The translations under genes were made by a program, and so were the position numbers. The notes under the pieces are model-generated. The model ran no database searches and had not been told where the DNA came from. It worked only from the letters and a program-made list of their open reading frames with translations. From Hormiphora californensis (taxonomy: Eukaryota; Ctenophora; Tentaculata; Cydippida; Pleurobrachiidae), in the NCBI GenBank assembly GCA_020137815.1, contig CM035362.1:1587820-1651819 (forward strand): a stretch of DNA of 64,000 nucleotides, given 5' to 3'. Numbering within the stretch: the stretch's first letter is position 1; every line of letters starts with the position of its first letter. Shown here piece after piece: positions 41,501 to 54,774 of this stretch.

Positions 41501-43920
41501 GCAATAAAGTGATCAGCGTCCTCACATTAGTGGGGGTGGGTGCTGGAATTAAGTCTCTATCTCATCTGGTTAATTAGATAATTATTAATTAGATAATTAG
41601 ATGCGCACATAGCCGTTTTATGGTTATACGGTAAAAATCATCTTAGGAAACGGGTAGAGACAAAACCGAGGGCACTAAAATGGTCAGCGTCCTCAAATTA
41701 GTGGGGGTAGGTGCTGAAATTAAGTCTCTATCTCATCTGGTTAATTAGATAATTGGATAATTAGGTTTGCACATAACCGTTTTTTGGCTATATGGCTATA
41801 GCCACTTAGGAATTGTTTAGAGACTTTTCATAGGCGCCATTTTGTAGACAATGGCCAAGTTATGGGGGGTCTACGTTGGACTTTTAAGCTCTATCTTCAA
41901 CCGTTTAACCGTTATTTGGCTTTATATGTGTTCAAAATCGGGCTTTTTACCGTTTTTTGCTCATTTTGAGCACCTTTAAAGCCAAATAACGGCTAAACGG
42001 TTGGAGATACAGCTTAAAAGTCCGACGTCGACCCCCCATAAATTTGCCATTGTCTACAAAATGGCGCCAATAAAAAGTCTCTAAACCATTCCTAAGTGGC
42101 TATAGCCATATAGCCAAAAACGGTTATGTGCTTAATTCAAGCACCTACCCCCACTAATTCGAGGACGCTGATCGTTTTAGTGCCCTCGGTTTTGTCCCTA
42201 CTCGTTTCCTAAGATGGTTTTTACCGTATAGCCATAAAACAGCTATGTGCACATCTAATTATCTAATTATCTAATTAACCAGATGAGATAGAGACTTAAT
42301 TCCAGCACCTACCCCCAATAATGTGTGGGGCTGATCACTTTAGTGCCCTCGGTTTTTACTCTACTCCTATTCTAAGGGTACTTATGGTTTTGGCTTCAGC
42401 CTGAAAACACCCTATAGCCAATTAGGCCCAATTAAGTCAAGTTCTTCATCGCCGATCTTGCGACAACTTCAGGGGGTGTTTCTAGGGACCCCATAGAGTA
42501 CCCTAGAAGTGGAATTAGCTTTAGAACGATTATGCCGAAAACTTGCCAAATTTCGACGTCATATGCCCGTACTAGTATTTTACCAAGGAGGGGAGGCCAG
42601 CCTTCACAATAGTAACTGATACATCTGTGATAAAATTCTTATCCTTGTTTTTTACGAGAAACTCCATAAAGGTTGTTAATGCCAGCGCCCAATCGTTGTA
42701 GTTACAGGCATTTATAACTTCCTGAGAAGAAGAAAAAGAATCAAAGATGAGATTAGCAGGATCAATACAAGGGCGCCACCCAACTTCCTGAGAAGAGTTA
42801 TCTTTTATGTACTGACTTGTAATGTTCTATGTTCTAACCCTTCTTTACAGCTGTAAAAGAGGTTCTTGCAGGGCGTGGTGAAACATGGTGAAACCCAATC
42901 ATATGTACCTACCTCTGAAAGGTGTGTGAAGAGGAACTTTAGAAATTCAACCGGAAGATCCTTGTCGTATTTTTCTATCCTTTTATTCCATTTTGCCCAA
43001 TAGAGGGATGTGTGGATTTCTCGACAAATTACATCGGCAGGGTCATCATCTTCTGAAAAGTAGGAAATGTTTTTTACCGAAAAGTACTGAACTAGGAGTC
43101 ACACAATCAAAGAAACTTTCACAAATAAATATTCTTCCCCGACCTAGCTGTAATTGGTTATGCAACTAGTTGAGTGTCGATTTGACACGATAGAGCTCAA
43201 TCGAGATCAACTTATTTCAAATAAGGTGTTTCAATTTGTCATTGGTTATCTAATAATTTCATATTCCTGTATTTTTCGTAGCCTACCTGTGCAACGTCTG
43301 ATGAGTCTTGAAAAACTATCAACAATGGTCCCGGAATTAAGCTGCTTTTGAACCAAACATCGTTGCTTTTCAATGCCTGTTCAATGTTGATAAGATATGT
43401 TAATTAAAGATAATATTTTCATAACAGCAATCATAAATAAAACTTACTATTATCTTCCCCTATTTCAGGAACTCTAGTGGCGGTGTTCGGAACTGTGGTG
43501 GTGGCGGTGTCTCTACTGAAGGAAGCCTGATTCTCCTCGACGTAGTTCTCATAAAGTTGTTGGCAGAGTTGTGATACTCGACCTCCATCAACTTCAGGGC
43601 AGCCCTTCATAATATGAGAGCAAATTTCATCGTTCAGTTCTTCTGTGCTGTAAATTATGGTGTATTAGTCATCTGAACCAAAACGTGATCCGTTTTACTG
43701 CATAAAAATTATATATATGTTTGCTGTGCTTAAAATTATGGACAATAGTAAGGGAAGAGGGGATGCAGTGATATGTATAATGTAGAGACTTGATACATCA
43801 TACAACTTACCAAAATACACATTTCAAAAGGTAAAACTTGCATGCTTGTCAATATGTACAGAAGATCTGGTTGACTCACGAGGTGAGTTTATTCGTGGAC
43901 TCCTCTTCACTTGGATCCAT
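32524..43920 (-). CDS. TPR-containing protein with C-terminal MYND zinc finger, 16 exons, 699 aa
   Basis: Exons (minus): 43920-43880, 43647-43448, 43376-43287, 43052-42913, 42721-42584, 41179-40952, 40689-40645, 40573-40519, 34969-34884, 34823-34560, 34241-33970, 33441-33385, 33287-33149, 33096-32938, 32787-32708, 32629-32524. Phases agree throughout (700 codons with stop). The C-terminus is a MYND-type finger: CIICETINENPQ, then CKKC, PYCSKTC and HSKYC, giving the C-x2-C, C-x2-C, YC-x3-C, H-x3-C ligand pattern. Two TPR-like helical hairpins precede it (ELGNHFYAQRKFVDAADVY; AAHFEQGKYQEALADSTFV). The rest is helical and unrecognised. MYND fingers bind proline-rich partners. Exons 7-9 are the least certain; a 5.5-kb intron between 40519 and 34969 holds the transposon nest. 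Start at MDPSEEES; longer N-termini are possible. Confidence 0.75.
33475..33545. mobile_element. solo arm of the 34314-34511 foldback MITE
   Basis: Matches the left arm of the intact element (GGGTAGCGACTGGCTATTTG, GCAGGTGCACCAGATT) with several changes; the partner arm is missing. It sits in a MYND-gene intron. Confidence 0.75.
33588..33825 (+). repeat. dispersed repeat with CCCTAA-type tracts, copy A
   Basis: Starts GATCTGGGTGTTTGGAGGCC and ends TTTTAACGCTGGCC; copy B at 44189-44452 has the same order. The centre carries AACCCTAACCCTACTTTAGC followed by further CCCTAA units, resembling telomeric TTAGGG repeats. Confidence 0.8.
34314..34511. mobile_element. 198-bp foldback MITE, TA duplication
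   Basis: GGGTAGCGACTAGCTATTTG at the left is matched by its exact inverse at the right. Arms of about 85 bp around a short loop near 34395-34415. It is flanked by TA on both sides. The right end lies about 50 bp from the 5' splice donor of a MYND-gene exon. Confidence 0.9.
35410..36012. repeat. 63-bp minisatellite, about 9.5 units
   Basis: Each 63-bp unit consists of two related halves (GGTAAGAAATTGCGATTCGG and CTTAGAAAATACGATTCG). As 63 is divisible by three, both strands stay open throughout: plus KKLRFGEISRLENTIRENF, minus ENFLESYFLSEKFPRIAIS. There is no start, splice or domain logic, so I treat these frames as by-products. Confidence 0.9.
36055..36298. mobile_element. perfect palindromic IR element, AT-rich centre
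   Basis: Arms of about 105 bp (ACAGTTTTATATGGTAATTTACC at the left end in shortened form, inverted at the right) around an AT-rich TATATTTTAATATG centre. It abuts the 5' end of the LINE, so the apparent N-terminus of that ORF is translated from this palindrome. Confidence 0.85.
36222..38177 (+). CDS. non-LTR retrotransposon reverse transcriptase (partial ORF2)
   Basis: 651 codons open. The first 25 or so derive from the adjacent palindrome; element sequence starts about VAAKGDPKKLQ. The reverse-transcriptase core is complete: LSNYRPVSNIPFLSKLLEK (block 2), LDMSAAFDTVDH at about residue 253, GVPQGSLLGP at about 311, and the catalytic YADD at about 344. The thumb and C-terminal region (LIISRIDYSNILYCGLP; FKARLKTHLF near the end) match CR1/L2-type ORF2 proteins. 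No endonuclease domain. Uninterrupted coding suggests a fairly recent insertion. It is antisense to the MYND gene, inside its largest intron. Confidence 0.93.
   Translation: MEECLKTVKVRTIMVNYHIKLFFLYLVAAKGDPKKLQSKLQKLLGKAETILPETTNTKNLADDFSQFFSSKVEKIRTQVNEEQKQAGDFEEPGKACHSTWKEFKEISEEELVKVVKSMSSKHCDLDPLPTWVVKECIRDLAPVLTSMVNQSLHQSTVAESLQKAIVFPTIKNMYGDREALSNYRPVSNIPFLSKLLEKVVLMQLNEYLESNSLLGKHQSGYRAGHSCETLLASMFDDVLGEMDKGNVVALICLDMSAAFDTVDHEELLEVLQKRFGVDGDPLQWFKSYLSSRSFRVSVGDCFSDTLALLCGVPQGSLLGPILFLLYIEAVQDIVEPYGLRIKLYADDSQLYVSLVPTDSTGWSRTKVDIEEVKVKRWMVGQWLKCNEAKTEFILLGKRSSLSKISFDPVINFGGTEIFPSECSGADGKTLGILLDHNFNLERQVNNVRKQCGLILRNLWQLHRCFDIQTKIMLVKQLIISRIDYSNILYCGLPARVLGGLQKTLNSCVRFIFNIHGHQEDYLEYFRQCHILPISYRLDFKSCLIAYKIVYGTAPGYLQEMVPLDESWGVSRTTRMTNVIDPYRLKHPKMTSINANSKLRRRRLSVFLPTIWNELPLELRSIPNVDTFKARLKTHLFVGAFGVGDGEPMAEL
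36299..38310 (+). mobile_element. 5'-truncated non-LTR retrotransposon (CR1/L2-like)
   Basis: Contains an intact reverse-transcriptase frame without the upstream endonuclease. The 3' end, after a 130-bp untranslated part, is a (TTA)n tract near 38286-38303, the usual microsatellite tail of CR1/L2-group LINEs. Truncation at the 5' end is typical of incomplete reverse transcription. Confidence 0.85.
38630..38702 (-). tRNA. tRNA-like sequence (degenerate; SINE head or tRNA pseudogene)
   Basis: On the minus strand: acceptor strand GGTTCGG pairs with TCGAACC at the 3' end (one G-U); D arm GCTC-AGTGGTA-GAGC; A box TAGCTCAGTGG; B box GGTTCAATTCC. The T stem has one mismatch, the anticodon loop CGCGTCT lacks U33, and its stem has only three Watson-Crick pairs. 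No anticodon is therefore assigned. Both pol III promoter boxes are intact. Confidence 0.65.
38760..40093. mobile_element. non-autonomous TIR element copy 2 (hAT-like, 8-bp TSD)
   Basis: Near-identical to 11657-13001, same orientation, 1334 bp. Flanked by the 8-bp duplication CTAGACAC (38752-38759 and 40094-40101), which differs from that of copy 1, so the two are independent insertions. Differences from copy 1 are mainly small indels (for example at 39134 and 39398). Confidence 0.92.
41221..42583. mobile_element. 1.3-kb foldback filling a MYND-gene intron
   Basis: Arms of roughly 620 bp: 41261 to about 41925, and about 41975 to 42538, with a loop of a few tens of bases. The left arm contains about 50 bp absent from the right. 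Outer ends diverge (41221-41260 and 42539-42583). Two internal sub-repeats of about 210 bp occur in each arm (LETTER marks CAGCGTCCTCA, TTAGTGGGGGTGGGTGC). The intron runs 41180-42583, so the hairpin occupies almost all of it. Confidence 0.9.
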
Positions 43921-44188
43921 GCTTGGCACCTTCTTGATCAGTTTGGGTTGGCCTTCTTGATCAGTGCCTCCATTCTAGAAATATTGGGGACATGGCCCAT
44001 CATTTTTAACTTATTTATTACTACAGAACGTGTAAACTCATTTTTATGTATAATTTTTAACTTTTACCCCCTCGGAAGTCGGACATGGCCTCATTCCCTC
44101 GTGCAAACGGCTATAGCCACGCAACTACATGACCAATTTTGTAAACTAAACAGTAAACGGTATGATACCGTCGGTATCTGATAGACAA

Positions 44189-44452
44189 TCGATCTGGGTG
44201 TTTGGTGGCTTGTTTACAGGTGCACGCTTACAAAAAGTTGATTCACCAAAATGGCTCTAACCGCCAAACCACTCAACCGTTTTGCCTTATTCAAAGTTTA
44301 TCTGGTAGGAAATGTCAAGGCCTAACCCCAAGCCAAACCCTAACCCTACTTTAGCCCTAACTTTTTCTTTTTTTACTTTAGCCCTAACCCTTGGCAAACG
44401 CTGCTGGCCCCCGATAAGGCAGCGCTTTTCAGCAGATTTTAACGCTGGCCCT
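44189..44452 (+). repeat. dispersed repeat with CCCTAA-type tracts, copy B
   Basis: Same order as 33588-33825: GATCTGGGTGTTTGGTGGC at the start, AACCGCCAAACCACTCAACC in the middle, CCCTAACCCTACTTTAGCCC, then TTTTAACGCTGGCC. Confidence 0.8.
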
Positions 44453-44611
44453 TTTTTAGGGATCAAAAATTTAAAATTAAGGGATCAAAATAATTTTCAC
44501 GAAGGATAACATGTTTGGCAGCGCTTTTACCATCACCAGTCCGCGCGTTACATTGAAATCCGCGACGAATGTTTTATTTATTCGTGCGCGCAATATTTCC
44601 TCCCCCCCCCC

Positions 44612-44836
44612 CATAGTGGAAGCTCTTATGGTAATTCCCACGCCCCGTGGGAAAGTTTTCGACCGTGGGAAAGTTTTCAAACCGTGGGAAAAGAGAGATA
44701 CATGCAATAAAGAATAAAAAAACAATTTATTTTTTATAGTTATTGTATGTATCTCTCTTTTCCCACGGTTCGAAAACTTTCCCACGGTCGAAAACTTTCC
44801 CACGGGGCGTGGGAATTACCGTAAGAGCTTCCACTA
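44612..44836. mobile_element. 225-bp foldback MITE
   Basis: Arms of about 95 bp starting GTGGAAGCTCTTA(T/C)GGTAATTCC, each containing repeated CCCACGG-type heptamers, around an AT-rich loop. Confidence 0.87.
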
Positions 44837-45024
44837 CCAGAAATAAAATAAAAATAAAAACAGATTTCTCGAAGAAGAATTATCAAGACCGGATGAATTA
44901 ATTAATTAATTTATTGTTTATTTACTCTGAAAAGCGATGCCTTATCTCTTGAAAAGCGCTTGGTTTTGTATGCCAAACTTAACCCACACTGCTTGTCAAA
45001 GTTGTCTGTAGCATATGTCTAAAG

Positions 45025-45255
45025 TCCAATTTTTTATTTAAGCGACAGGCCGCCGCGCATCAAAATGCAGCGCTTGAAATCGATTTCCGGTTCCTGATAA
45101 GCTAGCGACTTTTTCTTGGTTCCATTGGAAAGATAAAATTTTTATCTTTCCAACGCAACCAGGATCAAGTCTTTATCTTATCAGGAACCGGAGATATGAC
45201 CAATTAAACAATTGTGTGCGCGGCGGCCTGTCGCTTAAATAAAAAATTCGACTTT
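45025..45255. mobile_element. 231-bp inverted-repeat element
   Basis: Ends AAGTC-AATTTTTTATTTAAG and inverse; both arms contain GCGACAGGCCGCCGCG. The centre holds a smaller inverted pair around GGAAAGATAAAATTTTTATC. Confidence 0.8.
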
Positions 45256-45409
45256 AATTCCAGGTCCAATCAAGCTCAGAACATGATCAGGTGGTCAATC
45301 TGTGATAAATCACGGATGTGCATTAAGCATTTTGATATCTGTGACAAAAAGGCCTTAAAAGTGTACAACATTTTTGGGGGCTTCATCCCAACCCCTGGAC
45401 TTGTAGCCC

Positions 45410-45855
45410 CTACACCCCGTCCACCGCCGGCCTACTCCTAGACCCTCCAGGAGGGTCCCACCCCCGCACACCCTGGCTGAGGGTCCACCCTAGACCTGGG
45501 GCCCTGGACCCTCGAGTCCTAGGTTTAGGGTGGACACAGGGCCTGGACACACTTGGGTTCCCCACACCTCCCCTTTTAATGAAATTAATTGCTAGGTCAG
45601 TATAGTTGTTAAAGCTGGTTCCAATGGTGGTCAACACTAAATCTAAACGCTCTCTGTAAGTGTCATGGTTCAAATATTGATAATCTTCAGTAGACACACA
45701 GCGGGTTGATGATCTCCTAACTACCCTGTTATGTTTTAGAAACTCAAAAACTGAAAGAAAATCAAAAGAGCTTGGGTTTGATCTATCTACAACAGCAAAA
45801 CTCGACACAGAGGGTGCTCCATGGGAGGATAAAAAGGTATGTTTGTGTTTGATCC
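45410..45855 (-). CDS. orphan coding-like segment, unknown
   Basis: An open minus-strand stretch that reads like protein (FLSVFEFLKHNRVVRRSST, TYRERLDLVLTTIGTSFNNY) and begins after a possible acceptor (TTGCAG near 45872). It could end at a weak donor near 45545, after which the frame becomes Gly/Arg/Pro-rich. It may be an upstream exon of the TPR/MYND gene, an exon of an unseen gene, or chance. No start codon could be assigned. Confidence 0.3.
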
Positions 45856-46012
45856 CCCTGCAATTGAACCCTCTTGCTTATTTGTGTATACTGTATAGTT
45901 TTTACTTTCTAGTTTCTATTGTATGTCTTGTCTGGTGAGTGGTATAACCACAGTGCTCGACGTCTGCGGGTTGATAGGGAGCTAAATTGTTTCACCTCAT
46001 TTCCCAATTCAG

Positions 46013-51413
<5,401 letters not shown>

Positions 51414-52600
51414 AGTCGGAGGGTTTTATTTGGTCATTGGAGATGTTGAGATTGTCAGGGAAATGCTCTGACCGAGAGAGAGAGAGAGAGAGGAACTGTA
51501 ACTGTGACTGTGAGACTTGAGAGTTGAGAGGTCGGACTAAGGGAGGGGACTGTGAGCGGTGAGTAGTGTATGGCGTGAAGAAGTTGCCATGGACACTACA
51601 TGACCGTTTGAAATATAAATCCAGGGTCAGGCGGTCTAATGATACCGATGTGATATAGAAAGGTGTCTATGAAAATGTTTTAATATGCACGGAGGTTGAA
51701 TGAGGTATTGAGAAACTGACATATTTCGGTAGATCGACAGTTTAATATAGAAGCATTTTATTCTCAGAGATAAAAAGAGGGAGAGACGTCAGTTCGTGTT
51801 ATTAATATCTACAGTTTTGCTTGTCAGATGTTGCTTTACTTTTATTAAACATGCATCTGTTGTGTCTAATGTGATTCACTTGACAATTTCCGCTCATAAT
51901 TCATTATTCATAAATCTCTTTCGTTCACTCTCTTGTTTTATTTCTGTCTCTCTATCCCCCGTCTCTCTATCCCCCTGCTCTCTATCTCTCTCTATAATAC
52001 CCTAGTGTGATTGAGTTAGGTTCATTTGCCATCACTATAGCAACCACAGTTTCACTCTCACCCGCTCTTTCTCTTCAATTCAAAATATGTGTAGGGCGGC
52101 CTTTTCCGAACCGCACTGCAAATAATAATTATTGTGTGATGTACACACACGACAAGATTGTAGAATGCATGGCATTTTCTCCGTTTTCAGTCAATAAAGA
52201 ATTGGTCCCTGTTAAAAAGTGATCCACTCGCGAATTGACCAGATCAGTTTAGCTAAGGGAGCGGAGTTGAGGTTGTAACGCGCGATGACATTGCAGAAGA
52301 TCAGTGCGCGCAAAATGTAACCATGCGTGGGAAAATTTCTACTCTGGGGAAGTTCAAATTTGAGGGAATTAAATCGGTCAAATTTGAACAGACTTCAGCT
52401 GTCAATGGCATGGCAGTGCCATGCTTTTGATTGCTTGCTGTATGGAAAGAAGAAATTTCCTCTATTGCTCTGGGAATGGAAGTGTGGGATAATCGATTGC
52501 AAAATCCCACATATCATCACAGTTTCACTGTGGTGCTACTAGTACTACAGTGAAACTGTGATGTGGGATTTTGCTATCACTACTGACCCTCTTTTTCCGA
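51414..52600. other. 3' region of the unrecognised gene
   Basis: Non-coding. AATAAA at about 52192-52197 is a candidate poly(A) signal. A hairpin at about 52499-52574 pairs CACAGTTTCACTGT with ACAGTGAAACTGTG and continues with AAATCCCACA/TGTGGGATTT. Confidence 0.45.
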
Positions 52601-52601
52601 G

Positions 52602-52760
52602 TTTCAGAGCGACCAGCAAAAATAGTGCTAAAGAAGAGGCCCCGATCACTAGGGAGCACTCCCCAGCACACTCCCCGGCCCCCTCCACAGAGGATCTGCT
52701 CTGCACACCATCTGAAATCAGAGTTTCCTCTCATCTCGCCCCGGAACAGTGTCGAAAATT
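52602..52760 (+). CDS. possible terminal exon, unknown
   Basis: After a good acceptor (CCGAGTTTCAG) a phase-1 frame reads RPAKIVLKKRPRSLGSTPQ and then Pro/Ser-rich sequence to a TGA ending at 52760, just left of the foldback. A second frame stays open to 52794 but runs into the foldback, so the first is preferred. No matching upstream exon was identified. Confidence 0.3.
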
Positions 52761-52769
52761 GATGGATGA

Positions 52770-54113
52770 CACGGCGTGCCTGGTGAAATTTTAACACGAC
52801 CTAGCATGCAACGGGAAACCACCACTTGTACGTGGTAGCTGAGGGTCTACAGAATGGCGCTACGGTGCGGGAAAAAAAAAGTCCATGCCCTAAAATCGTT
52901 TTTTTTACTTTTATTTGATTTGGGTCAAAATTGGCTATATTAAATGTGGTCCCGAAAAATCCATAATGACTTAGCACACGAAATATGTCACCCCTACCTA
53001 TTTTTGCACGTAGAATCGATTGCCGTTGAAGTCGAATCTCTAAAATGACTGTAAAATGGTCAAAAGTTGATTTTTTACCATTTTTTGGAGGTTTTTGGCC
53101 CCTAAACCATTGAAAACGTTGAGATAGGAATTTGAAACTAGTGCCAATCGTTAAAATGGTCATTTTTCTACCAAGAACCAAGTTTTCGTGTATATCCGAT
53201 TTATGGTTAGATTTGGGCAAATTGTTGAAATCTGCCAACTAGAAGAACCGTAACTTGATTTTCTTGTTTTTTGGATTTTGGCATTTTTGACAAACTTCTG
53301 ATTGAAATGGTCAATCGGGACCATGCTTAAGTTGTTTATGGGACAATTTTCGACTAAAATCCAAGATTTCATACCAATCCAATAACAGATCGTAGATTTA
53401 TAGAAAATTTAAGTAGGCAAAACGGTCAAAATGACAACTTTTCTTGCTTATTTTGACCGTTTTGCCTACTTAAATTTTCTATAAATCTACGATCTGTTAT
53501 TGGATTGGTATGAAATCTTGGATTTTAGTCGAAAATTGTCCCATAAACAACTTAAGCATGGTCCCGATTGACCATTTCAATCAGAAGTTTGTCAAAAATG
53601 CCAAAATCCAAAAAACAAGAAAATCAAGTTACGGTTCTTCTAGTTGGCAGATTTCAACAATTTGCCCAAATCTAACCATAAATCGGATATACACGAAAAC
53701 TTGGTTCTTGGTAGAAAAATGACCATTTTAACGATTGGCACTAGTTTCAAATTCCTATCTCAACGTTTTCAATGGTTTAGGGGCCAAAAACCTCCAAAAA
53801 ATGGTAAAAAATCAACTTTTGACCATTTTACAGTCATTTTAGAGATTCGACTTCAACGGCAATCGATTCTACGTGCAAAAATAGGTAGGGGTGACATATT
53901 TCGTGTGCTAAGTCATTATGGATTTTTCGGGACCACATTTAATATAGCCAATTTTGACCCAAATCAAATAAAAGTAAAAAAAAAACGATTTTAGGGCATG
54001 GACTTTTTTTTCCCGCACCGTAGCGCCATTCTGTAGACCCTCAGCTACCACGTACAAGTGGTGGTTTCCCGTTGCATGCTAGGTCGTGTTAAAATTTCAC
54101 CAGGCACGCCGTG
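52770..54113. mobile_element. 1.34-kb near-perfect foldback element, ATGA duplication
   Basis: Ends CACGGCGTGCCTGGTGAAAT and inverse; flanked by ATGA (52766-52769 and 54114-54117). Arms of about 650 bp with a loop near 53430-53455. The arms encode an identical 70-residue frame on opposite strands (53372-53160 and 53510-53722), so they are practically identical in sequence. No transposase. Confidence 0.95.
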
Positions 54114-54774
54114 ATGAACAATGCAATGTTCACTGAACATACTATGCGAGTATCACAGTTTTCATGGGACAATGACATGCAATATGAATGATGTATTTTG
54201 AACTACTGAATTTTACAGTCACTTTTATGCATGAATTCTTTAGATTTTTCGCCTAAATCTACCTTTACTCAGTCAGATGCTGCTTTTTTTATTTTCGCGT
54301 TCAATGCAGAGTTTTGCACGGAATTAGAGTTAAATCTCTGAACCATGATAATTACACGCTCCATTGGGCGGGGAGAAAAGGCAGGATCTGAGGATTATAA
54401 ACTCGTTAAATAAGAGAGATTCAAACTGATTTAAAATAATACATATAGAATTCCCAAAACCAAAAAAAAACTAGCAAAACTACAGAAATAAATAAACCAC
54501 ACTACTATCTTGTGTAGTAGTATATATGTACTGAAACTGGTACTGGTACTGCACACATATAGAATCACAAAAAGTCAGTCAAGATCAGAAACCGGATGGA
54601 AAAAGAATTCTTAATTTAAAAAAGCCAAAATATCTGTACATGTAGCCAGGGACTATGTATGTCAATGTGGCTCATGCCTTCTTTGCAATAAACCAAATAA
54701 AACAGAATCACCACTCGGCACTCTAGCACTGTCACAGGTCCCTATTTCACCACCCTATCACTGTCTCTATTCCA
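54114..54774. other. spacer and VPS13B 3' UTR
   Basis: Non-coding, AT-rich. TTTATT near 54287 (AATAAA on the minus strand)  is a distant candidate poly(A) signal for VPS13B. Confidence 0.4.

Noticed and set aside
52801-53994. ORFs of 70-145 codons on both strands
   Set aside because: They lie in the arms of a foldback and mirror each other exactly; likewise 56623-57389 and 501-1135.
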